From positions 5,487,920 through 5,551,919 of the forward strand of contig NC_089851.1 in the NCBI RefSeq assembly GCF_036373705.1: a DNA stretch of 64,000 bases, written 5' to 3'. Under the pieces are notes generated by a model that was given only the letters and a program-made list of their open reading frames with translations, was not told where the DNA came from and did no database searches. This DNA is from Amia ocellicauda. Lineage: Eukaryota > Chordata > Actinopteri > Amiiformes > Amiidae. The stretch's first letter is position 1. Each line of letters begins with the position of its first letter. Both the position numbers and the translations under genes were made by a program. This document shows, in pieces, positions 1 to 13,600 of this stretch.

Positions 1-1421
1 GAGACGTTCAGATTCAGGCCGACACCTGCCGAATCAGCCTCTTCACCCGCTTATCAGTGTGCTGTGAGCGAAGTGTCTGCGAGCCTGATATTTCTCAACA
101 CTCTCGAACGCCATTTGCTTTATTTATAGCAGCAGTCTATAAAGCACGGCGGGGAGAGCTGGCGGGGGAGGGAGGGTTTGGAAGTGAAGGCAAGAGGTTG
201 GCGGGGGGGTTGGCCATGATACAGGTGGGATTTAAGCCATTTTCCCTTGGCATACAATGTACAATGATTCCTGATCAGACTTCGAAGCAGAAATGTCAGA
301 GTACTGGTCACTGGAATGGAATGTGAACGAGTGTGTAAAATGCTATAGAGCTACAGCTGTAGTTTCCTGGCTAAAAGCTGACACTTTAGACCAATCATAC
401 TTACAAAATCAAATACCCCTGATTTTTTGGTGTTTTATTTTTGCCCCCTGGGTTGTGAAGGCTAAGGGTGGCTCCTAGAAATTCAGGTTCTTTTAATTTA
501 TTGTTTAGTGAACTTAGTAATAGGCCGATCATATTATATTTTACTTGACTATTTAATCTCTTGTGTTTTCCAAGTATAGGCTGTTGATATCTGTAAGTGT
601 CCTAATTAAATACAAGATTGTTGGGACTTCATTCAATTTCAAATTACAGACAGGCAGCTAGATAGACAGATAGATAGACAAACTTATTTTCCAAAAGTGT
701 TTGGCAATAATTTGGCTTTAGGGATGGGTATGATTGGTATATTTGAGATTTACTGCAGTTTAGATGTTGAAGAAAACATTCCAGTTGCGCTGCATTGTGA
801 TTATTGTAACTACAGGTTACACGGTTATCTGTGGCACAAGCCCTACTGGTCCTGCATTGCTTTAGAAACATAAATCGATTGATAACATGCTTATATAATC
901 CTATATAGTGTATATAATACTCATGAGCTATTGACCCTGGACATGCAGTAGTTCTCGGCTCTCTCACTTCATACTGGTGTAGTGGTGACTGAAGTAGCGG
1001 GTACACTCTAATTTGGGAGTGAGGGTGAGGGGGGGTGCTGGTGTATTGTCGACCGGGGGAAATGTTGACGACCAGGAAATGGCGGACAAATTACAGAATT
1101 TGTTACAGAAATTATAGGACGGTATACGCAAATTCTTCATCCATTTACGCAAAGCTGAGAATTCGCAAAGATCACTTCAAATTAGGGCGTATACCTGCGT
1201 ATGCCCTCGACTACACTGCTGATACCAGCTTCCTTCAATGTACCATCAACGTAATGTCATCAGTAATGTCTGCTTCCAAATTAAACAATGATAATTAAGT
1301 CTTGGTGAAATGCCTGAGATTTTTTCCCCACCCACAAAACGTATTAAATCTATTGCATGGGTGTATTTTGGATGTGAGAAAAAAGATTGTGATGTGTTTG
1401 AAGGTGGCGTTCCTTTTGTAG
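1..1421. other. Non-coding stretch, left edge
   Basis: I see no exon with homology or good splice sites here. Given the minus-strand sodium-channel exon at about 4.7-5.0 kb, this is probably part of that gene's long first coding intron. A short imperfect GATA/CAGA tract lies near 650-680. The small open frames on both strands look like chance frames: they show no family motif. Confidence 0.5.
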
Positions 1422-1496
<75 letters not shown>

Positions 1497-1525
1497 TCTT
1501 AGCAGACGCCCTTGACTTACAAAAT
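1422..1525 (+). repeat. (ATT)n microsatellite plus SINE-tail motif
   Basis: About 25 copies of ATT are followed directly by cttagcagacgcccttgact. This resembles the widespread fish SINE/LINE 3'-tail sequence, whose teleost form reads roughly gcagacgcttttatccaaag. A second tail of the same kind occurs at about 5.3 kb in the same orientation. I read it as the 3' end of a heavily 5'-truncated retroelement whose tail seeded or carries the microsatellite. The family name is uncertain. The tyrosine-rich frame across it is only a translation of the repeat. Confidence 0.6.
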
Positions 1526-4500
1526 ATATATTGGTTTGTGTTTGTGTGGACCATCCAATCCCTAGCTAATGTATACTATCCCTTCATTGTATAGAAGACC
1601 AAACAGTATCATTTCAGATAATACAAAATATATATTTAACAGTAAAAAGATCACATGGTGGGCAGCAATCACCAAACACAGCCTCATTCTGCTCCATGTC
1701 CAGACATGGGTTTCATTTCAGTATTTCAGCAACACAGCAGCTTTCCCCAGTGATGAAATAGCACATCCTCATTTCTTCCACTTACAAACTCCCCAGGAGT
1801 TACAGCCACTCTTGGATCTTAGTACCAATTTCCCTTGACTGTGGTTCAGAAGTAGTAATCCAGGGGATGATGAGTTTGCTAGTCAAGATGGCAGTTTATT
1901 TGACACGGTGGAGTGTGTAACCATCCATATTTACCATTTAGGCACTTGCAAACTAGCACAATATCACCACTGAGCCAAAAAGGATATGAGTGAACTAAAA
2001 TTCTTATTGACACCCTTCTGATGGGATGGAAAGGACTAAAAATATACAGTGCAGATGTGGCACTAAATCGGAAGATGGTTTTTCCCTTGTTCAGTACTAT
2101 GAAAGTCTGTGGAGAGAAAACACAACACAGAGATTGTTTTTAAAACCAAAGGGAAACAGGTGGCTTATACTGTCTCAAACCATGGTAAGCAAGAATACTT
2201 TCCTAATATCTTAATTATATGCCAGGAATTCCTAAGTTGTAGTCTTACAGAGAGAAAAGTAATATTTCATTCTTACAAACCATGGTCTGCATTCTCTTTA
2301 ACATACAGCGAGGCTGTCAAACATAGGCTAATATTGTCCTGCTAGTTGATTGAGATATGTGGGTAGACCATGCAATGCCAGAAGCTACTTCTGTTCCCCC
2401 TTTACTAGAAACTGCAATATGAAATAAATGTTTAGAGAGTTTAAGAATCCAGGAGGTCTAGCTGTTAATAACCAAAGTCAAATATCCAGCCAGAAAGTCA
2501 ACAAAGCTACCCAGCAGAGAGAAGCACATTTTTGAATGGATGGATACGAGTCAATTATAAATTAAAGCAGTGTGTTCTATTTAAATATTTAAATATGGTC
2601 AATTGAACCTCCCAAAACTATCCCTTACACCCACACTAGACCCTAGAGACCCACCTCCTTGTAAACTGTTTTCCACAACTGAGATTGTTGCTAAGTGAGA
2701 GGTTCAAGGGTTAAAATATGACATCAGGCGTGAACAGGAAACTAGGGATTTCCGAGAACACATCTACATGGAATTAACCACATGCTTAATGAGAGCCATG
2801 GCAGGGCAGCTAATTGATCAAGTAGTGTGCTTTATAAACCAGGGTTAATGACTGTGTGCACAGAATTCATCTCAACTGATGCTAATAACATTATCAGAGA
2901 GAACTCAACTGCTGTCTGCTTATGTTTCTGATGATAAATCATTCATTTCGATGTCGTTATTTGGAATACGGCAAAAAACACATTCATCTTCTTAAAATCC
3001 TTACATAGAGCATCTGTTTAGTAAATAATAAAAACTGTAAAAACAGTCCGTTTTTAAAATGTCTAGCTTTAAAAAGGTTAAAGTCTGGGATGATTCCAGT
3101 TACTACAACATATCAAAGGATGCACACTACCTTAAACAAGTTTACATGCTAGCAGGAAGCAATAAAGTATCTGAGATTGTGAGACAAAAATGTTTTCCTT
3201 TGTGTCGTAAATCTTATTTTGGGTGGCATTACACAAATGCATCTCATCACAAATGGGGCATTGATGTAAGTGAGCGTCTTGCCTATTCATTCTTTTTTGT
3301 CATAATGTAATTGCATTAATTCATTTTGTAGTATCTGCTCGACAGGTTAATGGATACAAGTCAGATATACAAAAGGAGGGGAAATTTCAATTTTTCGATG
3401 ATGTCTGCATGACACACAGCCATCTCTTGGGGAAGCTTTTTACCTCAACCTATTTCCAGAGAAGATGGGAACCTCCTGACAAACTCCCATCTCCCATGCC
3501 CTGTGGTGATCTAATCCAATCCAGAGATGCCATGTCAGTGTCACAGAGGACGTTTATTAAATTGACAAATGTTTTGGGGGCTGGACAGTCAATTCAGCAT
3601 AGACAATGCATGATAAATCATGAAAACAAACAAAAAAAGGCTTCTCTGGGCTTCTCAGAGTGATGATGAAAGCATCTTGCCGTATGCTGTGTTTAATTTA
3701 AACCATACACTAAACATACAAACAGCATAGAATTTAGCTGGAGGTATTGGGAGGTTATCAAAGTTAAAACACTAAGGGCAAAGTAAACACATTAATCATA
3801 CCTTTCCAGTACAGAACATATTACAGTACAATCTGCAGCACTAACTAAATCCCCTCAACAAACACATTACCATTAATTGCCAACCTCCACTGGAATGATC
3901 TGCTAACATGCAGACTAATATAAGGGAAAGACTATTCAGCTAAGTGTGGATTACCGAGTCGACCAGGCAGCCTACAGACACAATGACATGATCCTACTCA
4001 AAGGGACTGGAGCACGATAATCCATAACAGAGCGATATCTGGCCACACACGAGGCCGGCGATTTGAACAGCTCCTCTGAGACCAGCGGTTCTCTCACTAG
4101 AAAAATGGATTTTGCCATATAAACGTTTAAGAGCAGTGTTACAAGCAGGCTGCTAAATGGTAGCATCTACTGGGCTGAAGAGAAGGGTGTAATGGGTTGT
4201 GCGCTCTGGTAGACACCGGAATTTAAAACCAAGGCCTCTGGTGCATTTAAAACAATTTCACAGCTCTTCTACACAATGTCAGTGAAAATCGCATTTTGCT
4301 TTGATATGGAATTTCATTCTTGTTAAAAAAAAATACAGTTAAATATGAAAAAACGAAATCCAACCGATGTAAAAATGCTCTACTTGCTCAGGAGACTGAG
4401 GAAAGTTTGAACAAAATTCATCTGATGCGATTTTTAGTTCCCTCATGATTTTTACAACCACTTACTGACTTACTGATTGGTTTCTTAGAAGTTTTGAAAT

Positions 4501-4682
4501 GGTCAATAAAGGTAGTGAACAAAACAGCCAAGTCAATGACATCGTCTTTTTATGCAGCCTGTCTCAAATCTTAGAAAAACCCAGATAGATAAGACTGGAG
4601 CCATAAAATAAAACATTCAAAACACAACACACACACAGATCAAAAGACACAACACTTTAATGGCCAGGAGCAGCAGTCTTAC
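1526..4682. other. Non-coding, probable sodium-channel intron
   Basis: A/T-rich sequence with no recognised exon, RNA gene or transposon. The next sodium-channel coding exon (normally about 119 bp, starting the pre-S1 segment) was not found on the minus strand here, so the intron appears to run past the left edge. Confidence 0.45.
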
Positions 4683-4949
4683 CTTCTGGTTGTTGTAGTA
4701 GGAGTCAAAATCGTCCAGAGGCACGCCAACGAGTTCGGAAGGAATGTCGCCGAAGATGCGCGGCAGCTGCTTGCCGGCCTCGAGGTCGGCCCGTGGCTTC
4801 GGCAGCTCCACGTCGCCCAGATCCTCTCTGTACTCCTGCTTCGCGTTCCTGGCCTGCTCCTCGGCAATCCGGTTCTCGATAGCAGCCAGGGATTCACGAG
4901 TGAACCGGCGCAAGCTGTCAGGACCCGGTGGTAACAACATGGTTGCCAT
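4683..4949 (-). CDS. scn5a: Voltage-gated sodium channel alpha subunit, first coding exon (partial gene)
   Basis: The exon encodes the 89-residue cytoplasmic N-terminus of a Nav alpha subunit, the pore-forming membrane protein that opens for Na+ on depolarisation. The frame contains the family signatures [46 protein letters not shown] and PLDDFDSYY, ending at NNQK exactly where Nav genes have their first coding splice site. A GT donor follows at 4682-4681. The ATG at 4949-4947 is the first in the exon. An acceptor (ctttgcag, AG at 4991-4990) lies 40 nt upstream, so the exon runs 4683-4989 and a non-coding 5' exon must lie further right. Transcription runs left, off the window. The product as a Nav alpha is seen directly. 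Assignment to the SCN5A/10A/11A cluster rests on the N-terminus and on adjacency to wdr48. An SCN4A- or SCN8A-type paralogue is not excluded. Confidence 0.85.
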
Positions 4950-4989
4950 CTTTTCATCCTGATTCTTCTGTCCCAGTGGTTACTTACAG

Positions 4990-5263
4990 CTGCAAAGTGC
5001 GAGAGAAGAAAGACGTGAGAAGGAGGCAGCTGAACAGTCCAGACTCGTCTCTTCCACGTCCCAAAGCGAGACAGTTCTGTCCCATGGAGAGACACCATAC
5101 ATTCTGTGTTCTGCGGGTCAATGTTTCAATTTGACGTTGGTGAAAGTGTTAGGGGAAAAGCATCATTTTTTTGTAAAGTGAATATAAACCAATCCTTCAA
5201 TCAAATAATATAATTAAAAAAATATATATATTGGATGCTTGAATGACATAGTTTTCATACTTA
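4990..5263. other. Sodium-channel 5' intron flank
   Basis: The minus strand just upstream of the Nav exon has a pyrimidine-rich tract (tctttcttctctcg) leading to the AG at 4991-4990, which supports an intron in the 5' UTR. Nothing else is recognised. Confidence 0.4.
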
Positions 5264-5324
<61 letters not shown>

Positions 5325-5355
5325 TATTGTGTAGCAGACGCCCTTGTCCAGGGGT
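5264..5355 (+). repeat. (ATT)n microsatellite plus SINE-tail motif, second copy
   Basis: A long ATT tract is followed by tgtagcagacgcccttgtcc, the same tail motif as at about 1.5 kb, including the gcagacgccctt core. Two same-strand copies about 3.8 kb apart show that the ATT tract and the tail belong to one retroelement family. Confidence 0.6.
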
Positions 5356-8300
5356 ATTTATTCCCATGCATATGTTGTAATGGTTATGACCGATCGATAA
5401 GTTGCATGTTCTAAATCATATTTATTCCAGTGACAAATTTACAATTTGTAAAATGCAAAGCAAATCCCACTTTTCATTTAGAGATATTCACATCTGTCAA
5501 GATTAGGAAGTGTTACATGTTACATGTTATTTATGAATAAGGTGCCTCTCTAACTTAGTTAAACTTAAATCCAATAAGCCAGAAAGTGTGTGCATACATG
5601 CTACTTCCTGGATGCAATGTGATCATCCAAATGGAATTGTTGACACCTTTCCAAGTTATTCCAGAATGACCTGAAATTGTGTTTGATTGCTCTCCTGTCA
5701 ATTAATAAAACCAGCACTTACTCAATACATGTTCCAGTATGTATTCAATGTTTTTTTTAATGCCTGTACCGTGTGAAAACATGAAAGATAAACGCTGCAA
5801 TATATTTGTAATGTTAGACATCTAGAGTGCAGTCATAGCCTACTACATTAACGTATCAAACGCTGAGCCGCACTGGTGCTGTAAAAGTATGTCCTGGTTA
5901 TTATAACGCATTACATGTTGGCATTGGCATTCTTAAACAGTTTATCTATCTCTCCTAAATCTTTTTGTCATAAGGAAAAGACGAGCACACACATGTTATA
6001 AGCCAAAGAAAGAATGTCTGACAATCCTGTGCATTTTCAGAAAGTCTCCCAATGAAAAGGGTAATTATGCAAAATTTGAATTATGCACAATTTAGGCACA
6101 AAATCTATTTCAAAATCCTGGATTAATCTTGTTTTTACATGTGTAGTTTCTTGTAAATAATATTGCTTACTGTTCTCATGACTGTACATCATTGTACATG
6201 TACATTTAAATGTTAAAGCTTGCACTTTTTGCATGTATCCGTGAATGTGATGTAGTATTCATTCCTTTTAAATTAACAGAAACACCAACACGCTTCGGTG
6301 AGATTTCTTTCTTCTGTCAGGCAGTAATATGTGTCAATGGAAATTATAAGCTTATTTTAATTCAAAGTTCATTCATTGGACAGCTGGGGAAGTCAATATA
6401 TATTAAAACAAATTTAAAAAGTTCAGCAATACATGTATTCTGAAGTGCATTTAACTGGCCTAGCATTTGAGAAATATGTGTCTAGTGAGGTCGGATCCCA
6501 CTAGACATAAATAAAGGGCATCACATTTTTGCAGTCAAACAAAGGTTTAGGAAAAAGAAAGAAATACAGCTCAGTGATGATCTGATCTGCAGTGTCAGGG
6601 TTACTTCAGGACAACTTATTCCCTCATGACGCCCTGCAACTGAAGTCAACTCACCCGAGCAGCTTCCAGAGAAAGCCCTGTTCAAAAGCACGAGTTCAGA
6701 TGGACTGTCCACTCACTAGAGGTTGTAGCAAAATATGTTCCAGACTACAAATAAACCTTTCCATGTGTTATATAAATGTGTCTGCTACCTAACCATTTAT
6801 GCAGCAAATGAGATGGAATGAAATATGAATTTAATCTCAGGTGTTTTTCCTGCGGTAGTTTGTAAGATAACTGAAAATTGGGGATATCTTACAATTCTGT
6901 GGGAAAATCTAAAAAACATTACAATTCATAAGAAACAAGAATCTCTGAAGTTAATATCCCCATTCCATCCATTAAGTATCAGAGAGAACTGGAAAATTCC
7001 TACAAATATCATTGAAGCAAAGAAGAAATGATCCCAACCTTTGCTTAGAAAAATAATGAATGTAATACTGGAGTATATAAGTCTGCTTTTAACACTATAT
7101 AATCTGTATAATTATAGGGAAAATATCCAACTTCTTACATGACCTATCCTTATTATAAATTATAAATGTGCAATATACTGTATATTTTCAGTATCTTACT
7201 TCAAAGCAAATTCAAGTTAATTGATCCTTAATCGTGCCAGTTAAAAAGGAAATAAAAGACATCTACGGTTCTCTTAAAGCTTGTGTATTATAATGAGACC
7301 TTACACACTTTAATTAAGTTTAACCGTTCGTTCTCTGTGCAGCTGAACCTGTTACTCTTACATTTCAGAAATGCAGGACTTCATACTGAGCTTGTAGCTA
7401 ATTTGTTAAAGCCCTTCCTGCTTTTCAAGTTTCCATCTGAATCCCTGATTTAAAATGAATCACATAAGAGTTTTCACTGCGTTACGTGCTTTAGGTTTTG
7501 TTGCAGGAACAATTCTACACCTTCACAGCATTGAAAGCAGTTTCCCCAATACCTTTTCACTTTTATGTGTTTAATGTATTTTGTTATGATTCACTTGAAA
7601 ACATTAAAAATACAACCCATTTAATGATATCCAGTTGTTCCTTTCAAATCACACAATGGTGTGGACCAAAACACAAAAATGTAGCCTAGGTTACCCGACA
7701 ACTGGGAGGACAAAAAATGTCAGTTTTTTTTGTGTGAAATAAACAGCCACCACCAAGTCTGGGAAAGGTTATTTATGATAGCTGTGTGGGTCAGTTTTCA
7801 TTTTTAAGGGGTCAATCTAGCAATTTTTAAGCAATAAAACTAGTCTTCAAATCACTGCGTTAGCCGTCACAAAGCAGCCCGCTGAAAAAAAAAAAAAACA
7901 CAATGTTGGCACGAGAAACACAGACAATTTGAATAATCAAACAGCAGAGATTAAAAACACACAAGCTGTTTCAGGATTTGGTGGCGTCTGGCAAAGACAT
8001 TTCTCTGCAAGCTGCACACATGAAAATATATTGTATTCTTCCGTTTTTAGGAACAGGGGTCTTCAACAGTCAACCAGACAGAAGGAGGTGATTACAGAGT
8101 CCAATCAGAGTCCAGTTACAAGATTAATAATCTGTCTGGTTTATCATACAGAAATACAATCGAAGAGTAATGAGAATATTTGTAATATTTGTTTGAATTA
8201 ATTGGCAATGGGGAGTAAATCTCGGAGGAAAGACATATCTAATATTCTCAAGGTGGTTGTTTTGGTGCAAGGAATATCCTTAATACAACCATATTGAAGG

Positions 8301-10162
8301 TCTCTCATCAATAAGTGTTAATCATAAATATGTCCTTTGGTTTTGGATGCTGATGCCTGTTTTTGTGTTTGTTTGCTTGTTTACTTTTTTTGTTAAACTG
8401 GCATTTTATCTGTACAAATGCATCACGTTGAAAATAAAATGACCCTGATAAGTCTAGTGAACCACCACTGTATGATTCATTTTGATTCAATTGATTTATG
8501 TGTTTCATTGTCTGCATAAAATACATGGTAACCTATTAACTCCAAAGATTTATTTTCTATTTTTGGGGGGGAATACTAAGGGCGCTTTCACACCTAATTC
8601 ACATGCAGATAATTCCAATAGTGGTTCACTTGCTAACAAATGTTAAATTCAGTTTAGGTTCAGTTGTTTCAGACTAGCAATGCTTTATCGAGTGAGTTTA
8701 TTTAAAATTGCAGTATAAATCAGAAACAAAATGCTGAATTCAATACATCATGCCATGGGCAGCGAGTGCAGAGAAGAGAGCAGGAGTGGGTTCATGAAAC
8801 TTGGTTTAGTTTTAAACTTGAGCTACAGAATGTGAAGTTTATGAAGTACATTTGCAGAAATAGTCGACGTGCATTATCTCAGTCTTACCAGAGCTGAACT
8901 GAAACATAGGTCAGCATCAGGCATTTTGAGTATCATCAATTCCCAAGTGGGCATGTAATAGGTCATTGTGTACTAGAGCCTGTTACTGTGGCATTGTTCC
9001 CCCGAGAGCACAAACCTTTATTAAAAAAACAAGGATGTGCAAAGCTCACTCCCCTATAGTTCATCCAACAACCAATTGGAAACAGGACTGCTGAACAAAT
9101 CTCTAAGATGACATTAGATAATGTAGCGTCGGATTACCAAAGCCAGATATACAAGAAGGTGAATTTTGCTGAAGAGAGAATCTTCCTATAAGCATGCTGA
9201 TATTTTTCGCAGACCAGACAATAAACTGTTAAACCACAAAACTGCCCATGCACAGCTATGCTCTTGAATAGAATCACTGCACGAGGGGATATAGCCCAGT
9301 TTTAGTCAAAGTAAGCATTACCTCCACTCTAGGAGACTAAGCAAAGGGGAGATGATCAAATTGACTCTGTAAACTGATAGGATTAACTTTACTGATTACT
9401 GAATTACTGAATTTGATAATGCGCTTAGTCCTTAAAATGGACTACAGTAATTGTGATTCAAATATGACAATCTGATGACCAGAAACAGTCAGACAGTCAG
9501 ATTGAAACTAAATACCACATTTAGTTTATTCCTGTGCTTTTAAGATGAGATTCTGACATGGTGGATACAAGTATAAGAGGAAACATCATGAACATCAAAG
9601 CCTGCAAAAAGCAAGTTGCAACATTATAGGGAGGGCATACAATGACAAATAACTAGGCATTACACATTCACATTATATTAACCAGAATACAAACCTCCAA
9701 GGCCAAGAGGACAAAACCGGTACAACAGACCAAATATCCAGGTCAGATACCTTTGGGCTTGCATTTTGGAGTGGAACACAATTATTGTGCCATTTCACGA
9801 TTTCAGAGAAAATCAGAAAGTCATACAAAGTGGCATTTGTGCAAATGCCTAGGTATGCATCTTACAAACTACAGAGAGAGTCGAAATTGTAAGACAGACT
9901 TTGCAATTGATAAAGACTACAAAAATGCAACGGAGTACTTCAAAGCTTTTATGTAACACGCATAATGACAAGGCCAAAGAAGCCCAGCAACCAGAAAGAT
10001 TCTGCCGCAGATATGCAAGTAAGAGAGTAACTGATTTTCAAAAGCTTCCCATAAGCTTCGACACACAACAGAGAATCTTTTAAGCCAGCGTTAAGCATTT
10101 AAATTCCAGTCAAGCCTTGGATGGAAAAAAGCAGGGACACTAATCGACACAAAAAAGAAATA
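5356..10162. other. Non-coding, nothing recognised
   Basis: About 4.8 kb of A/T-rich sequence. Scattered frames of 60-90 codons show no domain motif and no convincing splice sites. It lies upstream of the Nav coding start and is probably intron between a distal 5' exon and the first coding exon. Confidence 0.45.
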
Positions 10163-10662
10163 CAGTTAGGTGCATAAATATTTGGACAGTGACACAATTG
10201 TCATCATTTTGGCTCTGTACACCACCACAATGGATTTGAAAGAAAACAATCAAGATTTGCTTTAAGTGTAGACTTTCATCTTTAATTTGAGGGTAGTTAC
10301 ATCCAAATTGGGTGAACGGTGTAGGAATTACACCCATTGTTATAGGTGGTCCCCCCAATTTTAGGGGCTCAAAAGTATTTTGACAAACTAACATAATCAT
10401 GAATTAAATTGCGAGTTTCAATACTTGGTTGCAAATCCTCTGCAGTCAATGACTGCCTGAAGTCTGGAACCCATAGACATCACCAGATGCTGGGTTTCTT
10501 CCCTGGTGATGCTCTGCCAGACCTGCACTGCAGCTGTCTTTAGTTCCTGCTTGTTCTTCTGGTGTTTTGCCTTCATTGTTTCCTTTTAAATCCATTGTGG
10601 TGGCGTACAGAGCTAAAATGATGATAGTTGAGTCACTGTCCAAATATTTATGCAGCTAACTA
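10163..10662. mobile_element. Non-autonomous Tc1-like element (500 bp)
   Basis: The left end cagttaggtgcataaatatt and right end aatatttatgcagctaacta form inverted repeats. They extend inward through ccaccacaatggattt versus aaatccattgtggtggcg, roughly 75 bp with mismatches. A TA dinucleotide flanks both ends (10161-10162 and 10663-10664), the Tc1/mariner target duplication. No transposase survives inside. The interior from about 10430 to 10560 reads on the minus strand like Tc1 N-terminal/spacer sequence but is not open. The TIR type is common in fish genomes. Confidence 0.8.
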
Positions 10663-13600
10663 TATGAAGCAGGGAAAATGTAATATTAAATTAAAATAAA
10701 ACACTGACATAATTGCAAAATAAATAAGGTGTTATAATGATTTGATAATAATACATATTTCAAAAGAAACAAACAAACCAACCAACAAAGGGTTTTCTGT
10801 GAAGCACAGGTGTACAATAATAATAATCATAATAATAATTTTAGGAACATTTCAGCCTTGACCTGTTCACACAATGTGCAGATGCCCCCCTGTGCTGAAG
10901 GGACAACCATGGGAAAAGTAGTCCCTGAAGGCAGCAGGAGCATTTAAAGCAAACCTTTGTAGTGCAGCTGGAGGGAGAAATTAATCAATATGGGGCTTGT
11001 GAGTTAATATAGCTTCCTTCTCTACTAAGAGGTATGTATCTAAACTTGTGCACAATGGCTTTTGCACCAGTCAAGCACAGAGACTTGTGGTCAATTCACT
11101 CCCTCAACACGCAGATGACCATAACAGCTTTAACATTTTTCAACAATCTGTCAATGATGTTATTAAGTGCAATAAACCTTCTTCTTCATTCTAAACTCTT
11201 TCATCCCCCCCAAAAAACTTTTATTTGACCTCAGTCTTTAAACGCCGATGTGTCGACTTGTAAATCTTGTAAATTTATGAAGTGTGTGCAAATGTGAACA
11301 ATTATGAAAAATATACAATTTGCTAATAATGTGCAATTAAATGTTGGTGATTGCTGGTTAGTATCTGGTTAGTAACACTAAATCAATACTTTATTGATCT
11401 AAAGTGTTAGTGTGTATTGAAACAAACTAGAAAAACTGCAGATTTGATACAGCAACAGAGCACACGTTGACCTTTATATAATCTATGTGTCCCTGTTTTT
11501 TCATTCTTAGTCTGTTGCCTGTCCCACCTTGTGTGACCTACCTACCTATTTAATATTGCTGAATGTATAACTAATTCCTGACTTGAAATGTAGTTTCTGA
11601 ACAAAAGGCTGATTAGAATAAACTGTACGGGGTTTGAAAAACAAAACTGATTTTTGTAATAACTGTTCAATCTTTTTATAAGATTATGCCTTTTATCTTG
11701 GGATCTACATGGTGTTTTACAACAACAACCACATCATTTAAAAGCTACAACATCCTGTTACATGTAACCAGAAAAACTGGATATAAAGTAACCACACTCT
11801 TCCAGTAAGTCTCTCACTAAAGAAATACATGAGGGGTATAAATGTGGATAAATTACCAATCCCTTGGTAGGAGACAATCCAAATCAATGTTTGACTCTGT
11901 GGGTAAAGTGAACAAGCTTAATCTTCTTAGGAAGTAATACTTCTCTTTGCTGCTGTACACGAGGGCAGTGCATTAGCAAAACGTACCACATTGGGAGGGT
12001 TATACAAGGAAATTAGTCTCTTTGATCTATTTATGATATCAAAGAACAATCACATAGGGCAAATGTATGATTGGGTTTCGTACAAAATGTTTTCCCATGC
12101 TGAGGAGAGGAAAGACAACAACATCACGCTTTGACAGACATACCGGGAATTGTGTTATGATCCTATTAGAAGTACATGCCGCCAAAAACATATTGTAACG
12201 TAAAGCTGACAATGTATTTGCTCGTAATTAAACTCCACTGGAACCAGCAAGGTTAAAGAAGCATTTCACTAAGCTTGCCGTCGAAGTAATTTAGCGTTAT
12301 ATGTGCAGCAGGTCAGACTGAGAGCATGCCACACGTGCAGCGCAGCAATTAGTAATTAATTTGGAGATTAAAATTTAAGTGCTGCCACAGCTGTGAGGCA
12401 CAAAGGATACTACAGATCGTTTGGGGTTACCAGTAGACCATCTACATACTGTTTTCATTTTCAGTGCTCATGAAGAGGAGAAATGGAAAATCCTCACTGT
12501 GAATAGTACACTTTTAAAGGGCAAGCAAATGCAGCATACAAGCAATCATCAGCCACTATTTATTTGATGCACCTCTTTTATATAATCACATTGGACAGTG
12601 TCTGAACGGGGCTTCTATTTGTTTCCATGTCAACGTGCCAATTTATGTATTTTTTCCGAATTGCGATTGAAATTTCTGAAGCTACAACAGCAGAAAAACA
12701 CACTGATGGGGAAGCAGTAAGAAGTTTGCCTTTTTAGCATAGTTATCAGCTTTACTGTTACACGTGACACTATTATGTTTTGATGTGCCTTTGTCACTTT
12801 TGATTGCATATTTGTTTTCCTTCCCTACATCTATTGATTCATCTTTATATGTATATCTGAATTGAATAGTGGTTATTGATAATTTTTTTGCAGTTATTTT
12901 ATTTACTTACTAATTTATTAATAATTTACTTACTAATTTACTGTACTGATTTCCTTGCACAAGTAATTTTCCAAATGTCACTTTTTTGTTATTAAGGCTG
13001 TGTGTTATTTATAAATGAATGGTTGGGGAACAGGATCAAGGCCCATGCTTATGCACTGTTTCATTGACACTGGTGTATGGGGTTTAAAGCTACGACTAAT
13101 ATAAACCGCAAGCATTACACTTTCGCTGTCTGTTTCTCATTATCCCTCCAGGCCAGCCTCGATGCCTTGCTCTCCATAATACGACAGCTACTTCGAAGTA
13201 AAACATTCACAAGTAGTGCTCCTGTCATAGAAAATCTTGATATGCTTTCTTAGTTTCCCTGTGTGAAAAATAAAACCTTTTGCATTCCACTAAATGTCAC
13301 CACTGAAATTCTTAGGGTCAAAATATCTACTATCAATAGCCGTGAAAAGTAATTTAAGGCAGAGATTCTGTACGCATAAACTCATCATTCATTGTAACGA
13401 GCAGAGGTCTGTCTCAGCACACCCTGCAGACGGGACTTTTCTTGAAAATGTCCTGTTGGTGAAGAACCGAGGTACGGAGTCAGCTGCAGTTGTTCAAGCT
13501 GTACCTGAATTTTTCACTTCGACAGGGTGGTCGTTTCCATTCTGCCCACCAGCGCATGTTTCAAGTGCTTTCTTGCCTGTGTCAGCTTTCTGTTATTCAG

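Noticed and set aside
1310..1594. Open frame with a long tyrosine run
   Set aside because: It is a translation of the ATT microsatellite; there is no other coding evidence. The same applies to the frames at 32298-32649 and 29484-29723.
4679..5098. Second minus-strand frame of 139 codons overlapping the Nav exon
   Set aside because: It is a shifted-frame shadow of the sodium-channel exon.
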